DNA of 64,000 bases from Utricularia gibba (lineage: Eukaryota > Streptophyta > Magnoliopsida > Lamiales > Lentibulariaceae), in NCBI GenBank assembly GCA_002189035.1, contig NEEC01000024.1, forward strand, positions 1 through 64,000. Reading direction: 5' to 3'. Every line of letters begins with the position of its first letter. Within the stretch, counting starts at the first letter, position 1. The translations under genes were made by a program, and so were the position numbers. The notes beneath the pieces were generated by a model that worked only from the letters and a program-made list of their open reading frames with translations, made no database searches and was not told the origin of the DNA. Shown here piece after piece: positions 25,905 to 38,760 of this stretch.

Positions 25905-26290
25905 ACCGCATGCTTTATATCAGGCGCTCTCGTGGGGCAACGGTATCGAGAAGGAGGTCGAGTCGAGCTCGGGCCCATAGTCATTTGTAGCTCGGCAAAA
26001 AACTTGATGCATTTCTTAACGTTGGGTTTAATACATTGGCTGTCGTTTTTGGGCGGGTGATGTCGTTGTGAACTTCGTTCTGACCCAAGGGACTCCTTCC
26101 ACATCAACGAAAATCGTGAAATTGAGCTTGTCGTGCTTTATATCTGAGGAGGCGCTCTCGTGGGCAACGGTATCGAGAAGGAGGTCGAGTCGTTGTGAAC
26201 TTCGTTCTGACATGGTTTCTCAAGGAAAAGCTTGTCGTTTTTGGGCGGGTGATGTGCCACCCAAGGTTCGGGTCCTACTCGACGAAAATC
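25905..26290 (+). repeat. Shuffled units between block I and block II
   Basis: Monomer segments are present but out of order. At 25,911-25,923 TTTATAT joins CAGGCGCTC. At 26,027-26,045 GGGTTTAATACATTGGC joins TGTCGTTTTT, skipping GGCTGCCTAC through AAAAGCT. At 26,191 GGTCGAGTCG from half A jumps to TTGTGAACTTCG of half B through a shared GTCG. At 26,209 it steps back to CATGGTTTCTCAAGG. At 26,255 GATGTGCCACCCAAGGTTCG joins GGTCCTACTCG. The joins fall at 2-5 bp shared sequences. This fits template switching in vivo or a consensus error in assembly. Confidence 0.85.
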
Positions 26291-29200
26291 GTGCTGCACT
26301 TATTGAAGTTAGGATGTCATGAGCACCCAAAATGGTTTTCTCAACCGCATGCTTTATATCTGAGGAGGCGCTCTCGTGGGGCAACGGTATCGAGAAGGAG
26401 GTCGAGTCGAGCTCGGGCCCATAGTCATTTGTGGCTCGGCAAAAAACTTGATGCATTTCTTAACGTTGGGTTTTAATTGGCTGCCTACATGGTTTCTCAA
26501 GGAAAAGCTTGTCGTTTTTGGGGGTGATGTCGTTGTGAACTTCGTTCTGACCCAAGGTTCCTGACTCCTTTGCCACATCGGGTCCTACTCGACGAAAATC
26601 GTGATGCACTTATTGAAGTTAGGATGTCATAAGCACCCAAAATGGTTTTCTCAACCGCATGCTTTATATCTGAGGAGGCGCTCTCGTGGGCAACGTATCG
26701 AGAAGGAGGTCGAGTCGAGCTCGGCCCATAGTCATTTGTAGGCTCGGCAAAAAACTTGATGCATTTCTTAACGTTTTTTAATTGGCTGCCTACATGGTTT
26801 CTCAAGGAAAAGCTTGTCGTTTTTGGGCGGTGATGTCGTTTGTGACTTCGTTCTGACCCAAATTGCCACATCGGGTCCTACTCGACGAAAATCGTGCTGC
26901 ACTTATTGAAGTTAGGATGTCATCAAAAATGGTTTTCTCAACCGCATGCTTTATATCTGAGGAGGCGCTCTCGTGGGCAACGTTATCGAGAAGGAGGTCG
27001 AGTCGAGTCGGGCCCATAGTCATTTGTGGCTCGGCAAAAAACTTGATGCATTTCTTAACGTTGGGTTTTAATTGGCTGCCTACATGGTTTCTCAAGGAAA
27101 AGCTTGTCGTTTTTGGGGGTGATGTCGTTGTGAACTTCGTTCTGACCCAAGGTTCCTTTGCCACATCGGGTCCTACTCGACGAAAATCGTGATGCACTTA
27201 TTGAAGTTAGGATGTCATGAGCACCCAAAATGGTTTTCTCAACCGCATGCTTTATATCTGAGGAGGCGCTCTCGTGGGGCAACGGTATCGAGAAGGAGGT
27301 CGAGTCGAGCTCGGGCCCATAGTCATTTGTGCTCGGCAAAAAACTTGATGCATTTCTTAACGTTGGGTTTTAATTGGCTGCCTACATGGTTTCTCAAGGA
27401 AAAGCTTGTCGTTTTTGGGCGGGTGATGTCGTTGTGAACTTCGTTCTGACCCAAGGTTCCTTTGCCACATCGGGTCCTACTCGACGAAAATCGTGCTGCA
27501 CTTATTGAAGTTAGGATGTCATGAGCACCCAAAATGGTTTTCTCAACCGCATGCTTTATATCTGAGGAGGCGCTCTCGTGGGGCAACGGTATCGAGAAGG
27601 AGGTCGAGTCGAGCTCGGGCCCATAGTCATTTGTAGCTCGGCAAAAAACTTGATGCATTTCTTAACGTTGGGTTTTAATTGGCTGCCTACATGGTTTCTC
27701 AAGGAAAAGCTTGTCGTTTTTGGGCGGGTGATGTCGTTGTGAACTTCGTTCTGACCCAAGGTTCGGTCTGACTCCTTTGCCACATCGGGTCCTACTCGAC
27801 GAAAATCGTGCTGCACTTATTGAAGTTAGGATGTCATGAGCACCCAAAATGGTTTTCTCAACCGCATGCTTTATATCTGAGGAGGCGCTCTCGTGGGGCA
27901 ACGGTATCGAGAAGGAGGTCGAGTCGAGCTCGGGCCCATAGTCATTTGTGGCTCGGCAAAAAACTTGATGCATTTCTTAACGTTGGGTTTTAATTGGCTG
28001 CCTACATGGTTTCTCAAGGAAAAGCTTGTCGTTTTTGGGCGGTGATGTCGTTGTGAACTTCGTTCTGACCCAAGGTTCTCTGACTCCTTTGCCACATCGG
28101 GTCCTACTCGACGAAAATCGTGATGCACTTATTGAAGTTAGGATGTCATGAGCACCCAAAATGGTTTTCTCAACCGCATGCTTTATATCTGAGGAGGCGC
28201 TCTCGTGGGGCAACGGTATCGAGAAGGAGGTCGAGTCGAGCTCGGGCCCATAGTCATTTGTGGCTCGGCAAAAAACTTGATGCATTTCTTAACGTTGGGT
28301 TTTAATTGGCTGCCTACATGGTTTCTCAAGGAAAAGCTTGTCGTTTTTGGGCGGTGATGTCGTTGTGAACTTCGTTCTGACCCAAGGTTCCTTTGCCACA
28401 TCGGGTCCTACTCGACGAAAATCGTGCTGCACTTATTGAAGTTAGGATGTCATGAGCACCCAAAATGGTTTTCTCAACCGCATGCTTTATATCTGAGGAG
28501 GCGCTCTCGTGGGGCAACGGTATCGAGAAGGAGGTCGAGTCGAGCTCGGGCCCATAGTCATTTGTGCTCGGCAAAAAACTTGATGCATTTCTTAACGTTG
28601 GGTTTTAATTGGCTGCCTACATGGTTTCTCAAGGAAAAGCTTGTCGTTTTTGGGCGGGTGATGTCGTTGTGAACTTCGTTCTGACCCAAGGTTCCTTTGC
28701 CACATCGGGTCCTACTCGACGAAAATCGTGCTGCACTTATTGAAGTTAGGATGTCATGAGCACCCAAAATGGTTTTCTCAACCGCATGCTTTATATCTGA
28801 GGAGGCGCTCTCGTGGCAACGGTATCGAGAAGGAGGTCGAGTCGAGCTCGGGCCCATAGTCATTTGTGGCTCGGCAAAAAACTTGATGCATTTCTTAACG
28901 TTGGGTTTTAATTGGCTGCCTACATGGTTTCTCAAGGAAAAGCTTGTCGTTTTTGGGCGGGTGATGTCGTTGTGAACTTCGTTCTGACCCAAGGTCCTTT
29001 GCCACATCGGGTCCTACTCGACGAAAATCGTGTGCACTTATTGAAGTTAGGATGTCATGAGCACCCAAAATGGTTTTCTCAACCGCATGCTTTATATCTG
29101 AGGAGGCGCTCTCGTGGGGCAACGGTATCGAGAAGGAGGTCGAGTCGAGCTCGGGCCCATAGTCATTTGTAGCTCGGCAAAAAACTTGATGCATTTCTTA

Positions 29201-32200
29201 ACGTTGGGTTTTAATTGGCTGCCTACATGGTTTCTCAAGGAAAAGCTTGTCGTTTTTGGGCGGGTGATGTCGTTGTGAACTTCGTTCTGACCCAAGGTTC
29301 CTTTGCCACATCGGGTCCTACTCGACGAAAATCGTGCTGCACTTATTGAAGTTAGGATGTCATGAGCACCCAAAATGGTTTTCTCAACCGCATGCTTTAT
29401 ATCTGAGGAGGCGCTCTCGTGGGGCAACGGTATCGAGAAGGAGGTCGAGTCGAGCTCGGGCCCATAGTCATTTGTGGCTCGGCAAAAAACTTGATGCATT
29501 TCTTAACGTTGGGTTTTAATTGGCTGCCTACATGGTTTCTCAAGGAAAAGCTTGTCGTTTTTGGGCGGGTGATGTCGTTGTGAACTTCGTTCTGACCCAA
29601 GGTTCGGTGACTCCTTTGCCACATCGGGTCCTACTCGACGAAAATCGTGCTGCACTTATTGAAGTTAGGATGTCATGAGCACCCAAAATGGTTTTCTCAA
29701 CCGCATGCTTTATATCTGAGGAGGCGCTCTCGTGGGGCAACGGTATCGAGAAGGAGGTCGAGTCGAGCTCGGGCCCATAGTCATTTGTAGCTCGGCAAAA
29801 AACTTGATGCATTTCTTAACGTTGGTTTTAATTGGCTGCCTACATGGTTTCTCAAGGAAAAGCTTGTCGTTTTTGGGCGGGTGATGTCGTTGTGAACTTC
29901 GTTCTGACCCAAGGTTCGTCTGACTCCTTTGCCACATCGGGTCCTACTCGACGAAAATCGTGATGCACTTATTGAAGTTAGGATGTCATAAGCACCCAAA
30001 ATGGTTTTCTCAACCGCATGCTTTATATCTGAGGAGGCGCTCTCGTGGGCAACGGTATCGAGAAGGAGGTCGAGTCGAGCTCGGGCCCATAGTCATTTGT
30101 AGCTCGGCAAAAAACTTGATGCATTTCTTAACGTTGGGTTTTAATTGGCTGCCTACATGGTTTCTCAAGGAAAAGCTTGTCGTTTTTGGGCGGGTGATGT
30201 CGTTGTGAACTTCGTTCTGACCCAAGGTTCCTTTGCCACATCGGGTCCTACTCGACGAAAATCGTGATGCACTTATTGAAGTTAGGATGTCATGAGCACC
30301 CAAAATGGTTTTCTCAACCGCATGCTTTATATCTGAGGAGGCGCTCTCGTGGGCAACGGTATCGAGAAGGAGGTCGAGTCGAGCTCGGGCCCATAGTCAT
30401 TTGTGGCTCGGCAAAAAACTTGATGCATTTCTTAACGTTGGGTTTTAATTGGCTGCCTACATGGTTTCTCAAGGAAAAGCTTGTCGTTTTTGGGCGGGTG
30501 ATGTCGTTGTGAACTTCGTTCTGACCCAAGGTTGACTCCTTTGCCACATCGGGTCCTACTCGACGAAAATCGTGCTGCACTTATTGAAGTTAGGATGTCA
30601 TGAGCACCCAAAATGGTTTTCTCAACCGCATGCTTTATATCTGAGGAGGCGCTCTCGTGGGGCAACGTATCGAGAAGGAGGTCGAGTCGAGCTCGGGCCC
30701 ATAGTCATTTGTGCTCGGCAAAAAACTTGATGCATTTCTTAACGTTGGGTTTTAATTGGCTGCCTACATGGTTTCTCAAGGAAAAGCTTGTCGTTTTTGG
30801 GCGGTGATGTCGTTGTGAACTTCGTTCTGACCCAAGGTTCCTTTGCCACATCGGGTCCTACTCGACGAAAATCGTGCTGCACTTATTGAAGTTAGGATGT
30901 CATGAGCACCCAAAATGGTTTTCTCAACCGCATGCTTTATATCTGAGGAGGCGCTCTCGTGGGGCAACGGTATCGAGAAGGAGGTCGAGTCGAGCTCGGG
31001 CCCATAGTCATTTGTGGCTCGGCAAAAAACTTGATGCATTTCTTAACGTTGGGTTTTAATTGGCTGCCTACATGGTTTCTCAAGGAAAAGCTTGTCGTTT
31101 TTGGGCGGTGATGTCGTTGTGAACTTCGTTCTGACCCAAGGGTCTGACTCCTTTGCCACATCGGGTCCTACTCGACGAAAATCGTGATGCACTTATTGAA
31201 GTTAGGATGTCATGAGCACCCAAAATGGTTTTCTCAACCGCATGCTTTATATCTGAGGAGGCGCTCTCGTGGGGCAACGGTATCGAGAAGGAGGTCGAGT
31301 CGAGCTCGGGCCCATAGTCATTTGTAGCTCGGCAAAAAACTTGATGCATTTCTTAACGTTGGGTTTTAATTGGCTGCCTACATGGTTTCTCAAGGAAAAG
31401 CTTGTCGTTTTGGGCGGGTGATGTCGTTGTGAACTTCGTTCTGACCCAAGGTTCCTTTGCCACATCGGGTCCTACTCGACGAAAATCGTGCTGCACTTAT
31501 TGAAGTTAGGATGTCATGAGCACCCAAAATGGTTTTCTCAACCGCATGCTTTATATCTGAGGAGGCGCTCTCGTGGGCAACGGTATCGAGAAGGAGGTCG
31601 AGTCGAGCTCGGGCCCATAGTCATTTGTAGCTCGGCAAAAAACTTGATGCATTTCTTAACGTTGGGTTTTAATTGGCTGCCTACATGGTTTCTCAAGGAA
31701 AAGCTTGTCGTTTTTGGGCGGGTGATGTCGTTGTGAACTTCGTTCTGACCCAAGGTTCCTTTGCCACATCGGGTCCTACTCGACGAAAATCGTTGCACTT
31801 ATTGAAGTTAGGATGTCATGAGCACCCAAAATGGTTTTCTCAACCGCATGCTTTATATCTGAGGAGGCGCTCTCGTGGGGCAACGGTATCGAGAAGGAGG
31901 TCGAGTCGAGCTCGGGCCCATAGTCATTTGTGGCTCGGCAAAAAACTTGATGCATTTCTTAACGTTGGGTTTTAATTGGCTGCCTACATGGTTTCTCAAG
32001 GAAAAGCTTGTCGTTTTTGGCGGGTGATGTCGTTGTGAACTTCGTTCTGACCCAAGGTTCGGTCTGACTCCTTTGCCACATCGGGTCCTACTCGACGAAA
32101 ATCGTGCTGCACTTATTGAAGTTAGGATGTCATGAGCACCCAAAATGGTTTTCTCAACCGCATGCTTTATATCTGAGGAGGCGCTCTCGTGGGCAACGGT

Positions 32201-35200
32201 ATCGAGAAGGAGGTCGAGTCGAGCTCGGGCCCATAGTCATTTGTAGCTCGGCAAAAAACTTGATGCATTTCTTAACGTTGGGTTTTAATTGGCTGCCTAC
32301 ATGGTTTCTCAAGGAAAAGCTTGTCGTTTTTGGCGGGTGATGTCGTTGTGAACTTCGTTCTGACCCAAGGTTCCTTTGCCACATCGGGTCCTACTCGACG
32401 AAAATCGTGCTGCACTTATTGAAGTTAGGATGTCATGAGCACCCAAAATGGTTTTCTCAACCGCATGCTTTATATCTGAGGAGGCGCTCTCGGGGCAACG
32501 GTATCGAGAAGGAGGTCGAGTCGAGCTCGGGCCCATAGTCATTTGTAGCTCGGCAAAAAACTTGATGCATTTCTTAACGTTGGGTTTTAATTGGCTGCCT
32601 ACATGGTTTCTCAAGGAAAAGCTTGTCGTTTTTGGGCGGGTGATGTCGTTGTGAACTTCGTTCTGACCCAAGGTTCCTTTTGCCACATCGGGTCCTACTC
32701 GACGAAAATCGTGCTGCACTTATTGAAGTTAGGATGTCATGAGCACCCAAAATGGTTTTCTCAACCGCATGCTTTATATCTGAGGAGGCGCTCTCGTGGG
32801 CAACGGTATCGAGAAGGAGGTCGAGTCGAGCTCGGGCCCATAGTCATTTGTGGCTCGGCAAAAAACTTGATGCATTTCTTAACGTTGGGTTTTAATTGGC
32901 TGCCTACATGGTTTCTCAAGGAAAAGCTTGTCGTTTTTGGGGGTGATGTCGTTGTGAACTTCGTTCTGACCCAAGGTTCCTTTGCCACATCGGGTCCTAC
33001 TCGACGAAAATCGTGCTGCACTTATTGAAGTTAGGATGTCATGAGCACCCAAAATGGTTTTCTCAACCGCATGCTTTATATCTGAGGAGGCGCTCTCGTG
33101 GGGCAACGGTATCGAGAAGGAGGTCGAGTCGAGCTCGGGCCCATAGTCATTTGTGGCTCGGCAAAAAACTTGATGCATTTCTTAACGTTGGGTTTTAATT
33201 GGCTGCCTACATGGTTTCTCAAGGAAAAGCTTGTCGTTTTTGGGCGGGTGGTGTGTTGTGAACTTCGTTCTGACCCAATTCGCCACATCGGGTCCTACTC
33301 GACGAAAATCGTGCTGCACTTATTGAAGTTAGGATGTCATGAGCACCCAAAATGGTTTTCTCAACCGCATGCTTTATATCTGAGGAGGCGCTCTCGTGGG
33401 GCAACGGTATCGAGAAGGAGGTCGAGTCGAGCTCGGGCCCATAGTCATTTGTGGCTCGGCAAAAAACTTGATGCATTTCTTAACGTTGGGTTTTAATTGG
33501 CTGCCTACATGGTTTCTCAAGGAAAAGCTTGTCGTTTTTGGGCGGGTGATGTCGTTGTGAACTTCGTTCTGACCCAAGGGTCCCCTTTGCCACATCGGGT
33601 CCTACTCGACGAAAATCGTGATGCACTTATTGAAGTTAGGATGTCATAAGCACCCAAAATGGTTTTCTCAACCGCATGCTTTATATCTGAGGAGGCGCTC
33701 TCGTGGGGCAACGGTATCGAGAAGGAGGTCGAGTCGAGCTCGGGCCCATAGTCATTTGTAGCTCGGCAAAAAACTTGATGCATTTCTTAACGTTGGGTTT
33801 TAATTGGCTGCCTACATGGTTTCTCAAGGAAAAGCTTGTCGTTTTTGGGCGGGTGATGTCGTTGTGAACTTCGTTCTGACCCAAGGTTCGGTCTGACTCC
33901 TTTGCCACATCGGGTCCTACTCGACGAAAATCGTGCTGCACTTATTGAAGTTAGGATGTCATGAGCACCCAAAATGGTTTTCTCAACCGCATGCTTTATA
34001 TCTGAGGAGGCGCTCTCGTGGGGCAACGGTATCGAGAAGGAGGTCGAGTCGAGCTCGGGCCCATAGTCATTTGTGGCTCGGCAAAAAACTTGATGCATTT
34101 CTTAACGTTGGGTTTTAATTGGCTGCCTACATGGTTTCTCAAGGAAAAGCTTGTCGTTTTTGGGCGGTGATGTCGTTGTGAACTTCGTTCTGACCCAAGG
34201 TTCCTTTGCCACATCGGTCCTACTCGACGAAAATCGTGATGCACTTATTGAAGTTAGGATGTCATGAGCACCCAAAATGGTTTTCTCAACCGCATGCTTT
34301 ATATCTGAGGAGGCGCTCTCGTGGGGCAACGGTATCGAGAAGGAGGTCGAGTCGAGCTCGGGCCCATAGTCATTTGTGGCTCGGCAAAAAACTTGATGCA
34401 TTTCTTAACGTTGGGTTTTAATTGGCTGCCTACATGGTTTCTCAAGGAAAAGCTTGTCGTTTTTGGGTGTGTCGTTGTGAACTTCGTTCTGACCCAAGGT
34501 TCGGTCTGACTCCTTTGCCACATCGGGTCCTACTCGACGAAAATCGTGATGCACTTATTGAAGTTAGGATGTCATGAGCACCCAAAATGGTTTTCTCAAC
34601 CGCATGCTTTATATCTGAGAGGCGCTCTCGTGGGGCAACGGTATCGAGAAGGAGGTCGAGTCGAGCTCGGGCCCATAGTCATTTGTGGCTCGGCAAAAAA
34701 CTTGATGCATTTCTTAACGTTGGGTTTTAATTGGCTGCCTACATGGTTTCTCAAGGAAAAGCTTGTCGTTTTTGGGGGTGATGTCGTTGTGAACTTCGTT
34801 CTGACCCAAGGTTCTGACTCCTTTGCCACATCGGGTCCTACTCGACGAAAATCGTGATGCACTTATTGAAGTTAGGATGTCATAAGCACCCAAAATGGTT
34901 TTCTCAACCGCATGCTTTATATCTGAGGAGGCTCTCGTGGGGCAACGGTATCGAGAAGGAGGTCGAGTCGAGCTCGGGCCCATAGTCATTTGTAGCTCGG
35001 CAAAAAACTTGATGCATTTCTTAACGTTGGGTTTTAATTGGCTGCCTACATGGTTTCTCAAGGAAAAGCTTGTCGTTTTTGGGCGGGTGATGTCGTTGTG
35101 AACTTCGTTCTGACCCAAGGTCCTTTGCCACATCGGGTCCTACTCGACGAAAATCGTGCTGCACTTATTGAAGTTAGGATGTCATGAGCACCCAAAATGG

Positions 35201-36960
35201 TTTTCTCAACCGCATGCTTTATATCTGAGGAGGCGCTCTCGTGGGGCAACGGTATCGAGAAGGAGTCGAGTCGAGCTCGGCCCATAGTCATTTGTAGCTC
35301 GGCAAAAAACTTGATGCATTTTTTAACGTTGGGTTTTAATTGGCTGCCTACATGGTTTTCAAGGAAAAGCTTGTCGTTTTGGGCGGGTGATGTCGTTGTG
35401 AACTTCGTTCTGACCCAAGGTTCCTTGCCACATCGGGTCCTACTCGACGAAAATCGTGCTGCACTTATTGAAGTTAGGATGTCATGAGCACCCAAAATGG
35501 TTTTCTCAACCGCATGCTTTATATCTGAGGAGGCGCTCTCGTGGCAACGGTATCGGAAGGAGGTCGAGTCGAGCTCGGGCCCATAGTCATTTGTGGCTCG
35601 GCAAAAAACTTGATGCATTTCTTAACGTTGGGTTTTAATTGGCTGCCTACATGGTTTCTCAAGGAAAAGCTTGTCGTTTTGGGCGGTGATGTCGTTGTGA
35701 ACTTCGTTCTGACCCAAGGTTCGGTCTGACTCCTTTGCCACATCGGGTCCTACTCGACGAAAATCGTGATGCACTTATTGAAGTTAGGATGTCATGAGCA
35801 CCCAAAATGGTTTTCTCAACCGCATGCTTTATATCTGAGGAGGCGCTCTCGTGGGGCAACGGTATCGAGAAGGAGGTCGAGTCGAGCTCGGGCCCATAGT
35901 CATTTGGCTCGGCAAAAAACTTGATGCATTTCTTAACGTTGGGTTTTAATTGGCTGCCTACATGGTTTCTCAAGGAAAAGCTTGTCGTTTTTGGGCGGGT
36001 GATGTCGTTGTGAACTTCGTTCTGACCCAAGTTCCTTTGCCACATCGGGTCCTACTCGACGAAAATCGTGCTGCACTTATTGAAGTTAGGATGTCATGAG
36101 CACCCAAAATGGTTTTCTCAACCGCATGCTTTATATCTGAGGAGGCGCTCTCGTGGGGCAACGGTATCGAGAAGGAGGTCGAGTCGAGCTCGGGCCCATA
36201 GTCATTTGTAGCTCGGCAAAAAACTTGATGCATTTCTTAACGTTGGGTTTTAATTGGCTGCCTACATGGTTTCTCAAGGAAAAGCTTGTCGTTTTTGGGC
36301 GGGTGATGTCGTTGTGAACTTCGTTCTGACCCAAGGTTCGGTCTGACTCCTTTGCCACATCGGGTCCTACTCGACGAAAATCGTGCTGCACTTATTGAAG
36401 TTAGGATGTCATGAGCACCCAAAATGGTTTTCTCAACCGCATGCTTTATATCTGAGGAGGCGCTCTCGTGGGCAACGGTATCGAGAAGGAGGTCGAGTCG
36501 AGCTCGGGCCCATAGTCATTTGTAGCTCGGCAAAAAACTTGATGCATTTCTTAACGTTGGGTTTTAATTGGCTGCCTACATGGTTTCTCAAGGAAAAGCT
36601 TGTCGTTTTTGGGCGGGTGATGTCGTTGTGAACTTCGTTCTGACCCAAGGTCCTTTGCCACATCGGGTCCTACTCGACGAAAATCGTGATGCACTTATTG
36701 AAGTTAGGATGTCATGAGCACCCAAAATGGTTTTCTCAACCGCATGCTTTATATCTGAGGAGGCGCTCTCGTGGGGCAACGGTATCGAGAAGGAGGTCGA
36801 GTCGAGCTCGGGCCCATAGTCATTTGTGGCTCGGCAAAAAACTTGATGCATTTCTTAACGTTGGGTTTTAATTGGCTGCCTACATGGTTTCTCAAGGAAA
36901 AGCTTGTCGTTTTTGGGCGGGTGATGTCGTTGTGAACTTCGTTCTGACCCAAGGTTCGGT
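26291..36960 (+). repeat. Block II: units dominated by the short GGTTCCTTTGCC junction
   Basis: Most of the roughly 34 junctions here lack about 10 bp, and the same product, GGTTCCTTTGCC, recurs repeatedly (27,457; 28,387; 28,689; 29,297; 30,227; 30,835; 31,450; 31,756; 32,369; 32,977; 34,199). The recurrence of one deletion product points to amplification of a shortened subtype of about 305 bp. CATGAG and CTGCAC forms dominate, and TGTAG and TGTGG alternate irregularly. I could not find a regular higher-order period by eye. Confidence 0.9.
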
Positions 36961-37395
36961 GACTCCTTTGCCACATCGGGTCCTACTCGACGAAAATCGT
37001 GCTGCACTTATTGAAGTTAGGATGTCATGAGCACCAAATGGTTTTCTCAACCGCATGCTTTATATTGAGGAGGCGCTCTCGTGGGGCAACGGTATCGAGG
37101 GAGGTCGAGTCGAGCTCGGGCCCATAGTCATTTGGCTCGGCAAAAAACTTGTGATGTCTGATTTTCTTACTCGACGTTGGGTTTTAAGTTGGCTGCCTAA
37201 CATGGATTCTCGTCAAGGAAAAGGCTTGGTCGTTTTTGGGCGGGTGATGTCGTTGTGAACTTCGTTCTGACCCAAGGTTCGGTCTGACTCCTTTGCCACA
37301 TCGGGTCCTACTCGACGAAAAGTCGAGTGCTCGCACTTTATTGAAGTTAGGTATGGTCATGAGCACCTCAAAACTGGTTTCTCGTGCACACCGCA
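36961..37395 (+). repeat. Degenerate unit with scattered small insertions
   Basis: From about 37,100 to 37,390 the unit is readable but interrupted by extra bases. Examples are ACTTGTGATGTCTGATTTTC at 37,147, GTTTTAAGTTGGCTGCC at 37,181, CATGGATTCTCGTCAAGG at 37,201, AAGGCTTGGTCG at 37,220, GGTATGGTCATGAGCACCTC at 37,350, and CTCGTGCACACCGCATGC at 37,381. Units elsewhere almost always lose bases, so an insertion-rich unit is unusual and resembles uncorrected single-molecule read error. Confidence 0.85.
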
Positions 37396-38040
37396 TGCTT
37401 TATATCTGAGGAGGCGCTCTCGTGGGGCAACGGTATCGAGAAGGAGGTCGAGTCGAGCTCGGGCCCATAGTCATTTGTGGCTCGGCAAAAAACTTGATGC
37501 ATTTCTTAACGTTGGGTTTTAATTGGCTGCCTACATGGTTTCTCAAGGAAAAGCTTGTCGTTTTTGGGCGGGTGATGTCGTTGTGAACTTCGTTCTGACC
37601 CAAGGTTCCTGACTCCTGCCACATCGGGTCCTACTCGACGAAATCGTGCTGCACTTATTGAAGTTAGGATGTCATGAGCACCCAAAATGGTTTTCTCAAC
37701 CGCATGCTTTATATCTGAGGAGGCGCTCTCGTGGGGCAACGGTATCGAGAAGGAGGTCGAGTCGAGCTCGGGCCCATAGTCATTTGTGGCTCGGCAAAAA
37801 ACTTGATGCATTTCTTAACGTTGGGTTTTAATTGGCTGCCTACATGGTTTCTCAAGGAAAAGCTTGTCGTTTTTGGGCGGGTGATGTCGTTGTGAACTTC
37901 GTTCTGACCCAAGGTTCGGTCTGACTCCTTTGCCACATCGGGTCCTACTCGACGAAAATCGTGATGCACTTATTGAAGTTAGGATGTCATGAGCACCCAA
38001 AATGGTTTTCTCAACCGCATGCTTTATATCTGAGGAGGCG

Positions 38041-38385
38041 CTCTCGTGGGCAACGTATCGAGAAGGAGTCGTCGAGTCGAGCGGGGCCCTATAGTTTTGT
38101 GTGTTCTCGGCAAAACTTGATGCATGCATTTCTTAACTGGGTGGTTTTAATTGTGCTGCCTATGCATTTTTCTCAAGGAAAAGCTTGTCGTTTTTGGGCG
38201 GGTGATGTCGTTGTGAACTTCGTTCTGACCCAAGGTTCGGTCTGACTCCTTTGCCACATCGGGTCCTACTCGACGAAAATCGTGCACACTTATTGAAGTT
38301 AGGATCATCGAGAGCCCCAAAATGGTTTCTCAACCCGCATGCTTTATTCTGAGGCGCGCTCTGTGGGGCGGTATATCGAGAAGGA
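38041..38385 (+). repeat. Degenerate units, second patch
   Basis: Two half-readable stretches lie here. At 38,050-38,165 short duplications and insertions appear (GAGTCGTCGAGTCGAGCG, TTTTGTGTGTTCTCGG, GATGCATGCATTTC, TTGTGCTGCCTATGC). At 38,281-38,380 more occur (GTGCACACTTATTG, GGATCATCGAGAGCCCC, CTCAACCCGCATGC, GGCGCGCTCTGTGGGG, GGTATATCGAG). The half-B sequence between them is normal. Confidence 0.85.
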
Positions 38386-38589
38386 GGTCGAGTCGAGCTC
38401 GGGCCCATAGTCATTTGTGGCTCGGCAAAAAACTTGATGCATTTCTTAACGTTGGGTTTTAATTGGCTGCCTACATGGTTTCTCAAGGAAAAGCTTGTCG
38501 TTTTTGGGCGGGTGATGTCGTTGTGAACTTCGTTCTGACCCAAGGTTCGGTCTGACTCCTTTGCCACATCGGGTCCTACTCGACGAAAT

Positions 38590-38760
38590 CGTGCTGCACT
38601 CTTGGTTTTCTCATGCTTTATATCTGAAGAGAAGGAGGTCGAGTCGAGCTCGTCATCATTTGTGGCTCGGCAACATTTCAAAATGGTTTTTTTGGGCAAC
38701 CGCATGCTTTATATCTCGTGAGGAAGCTCTCTCAACCGGGGCAACGGTATATCGAGAAGG
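38590..38760 (+). repeat. Shuffled unit in the degenerate zone
   Basis: The unit switches from GTGCTGCACT to CTTGGTTTTCTCATGC, then GCTTTATATCTGAAGAGAAGG, skipping the middle of half A. At about 38,650 it reaches GAGCTCGTCATCATTTGTGG, then returns via CAACATTTCAAAATGG to a second GCATGCTTTATATCTCG at about 38,702. The same half-A segment is thus visited twice in rearranged order. Confidence 0.8.

Larger units (their letters stand above)
307..26027 (+). repeat. Block I: about 84 units with mixed full and shortened junctions
   Basis: By hand count about half of the junctions here are complete (GGTTCGGTCTGACTCC) and half carry deletions of 1 to about 14 bp of several kinds. CATGAG predominates over CATAAG, and TGTAGCTCGG, TGTGGCTCGG and TGTGCTCGG are all common. 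Downstream of the junction nearly all units read TTTGCCACATCGGGTCC. Single-base losses are frequent in short homopolymers: GTGGGGC to GTGGGC, GGGCGGGTG to GGGCGGTG, GACCC to GACC. I saw no gene or other element in this stretch. Confidence 0.93.
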
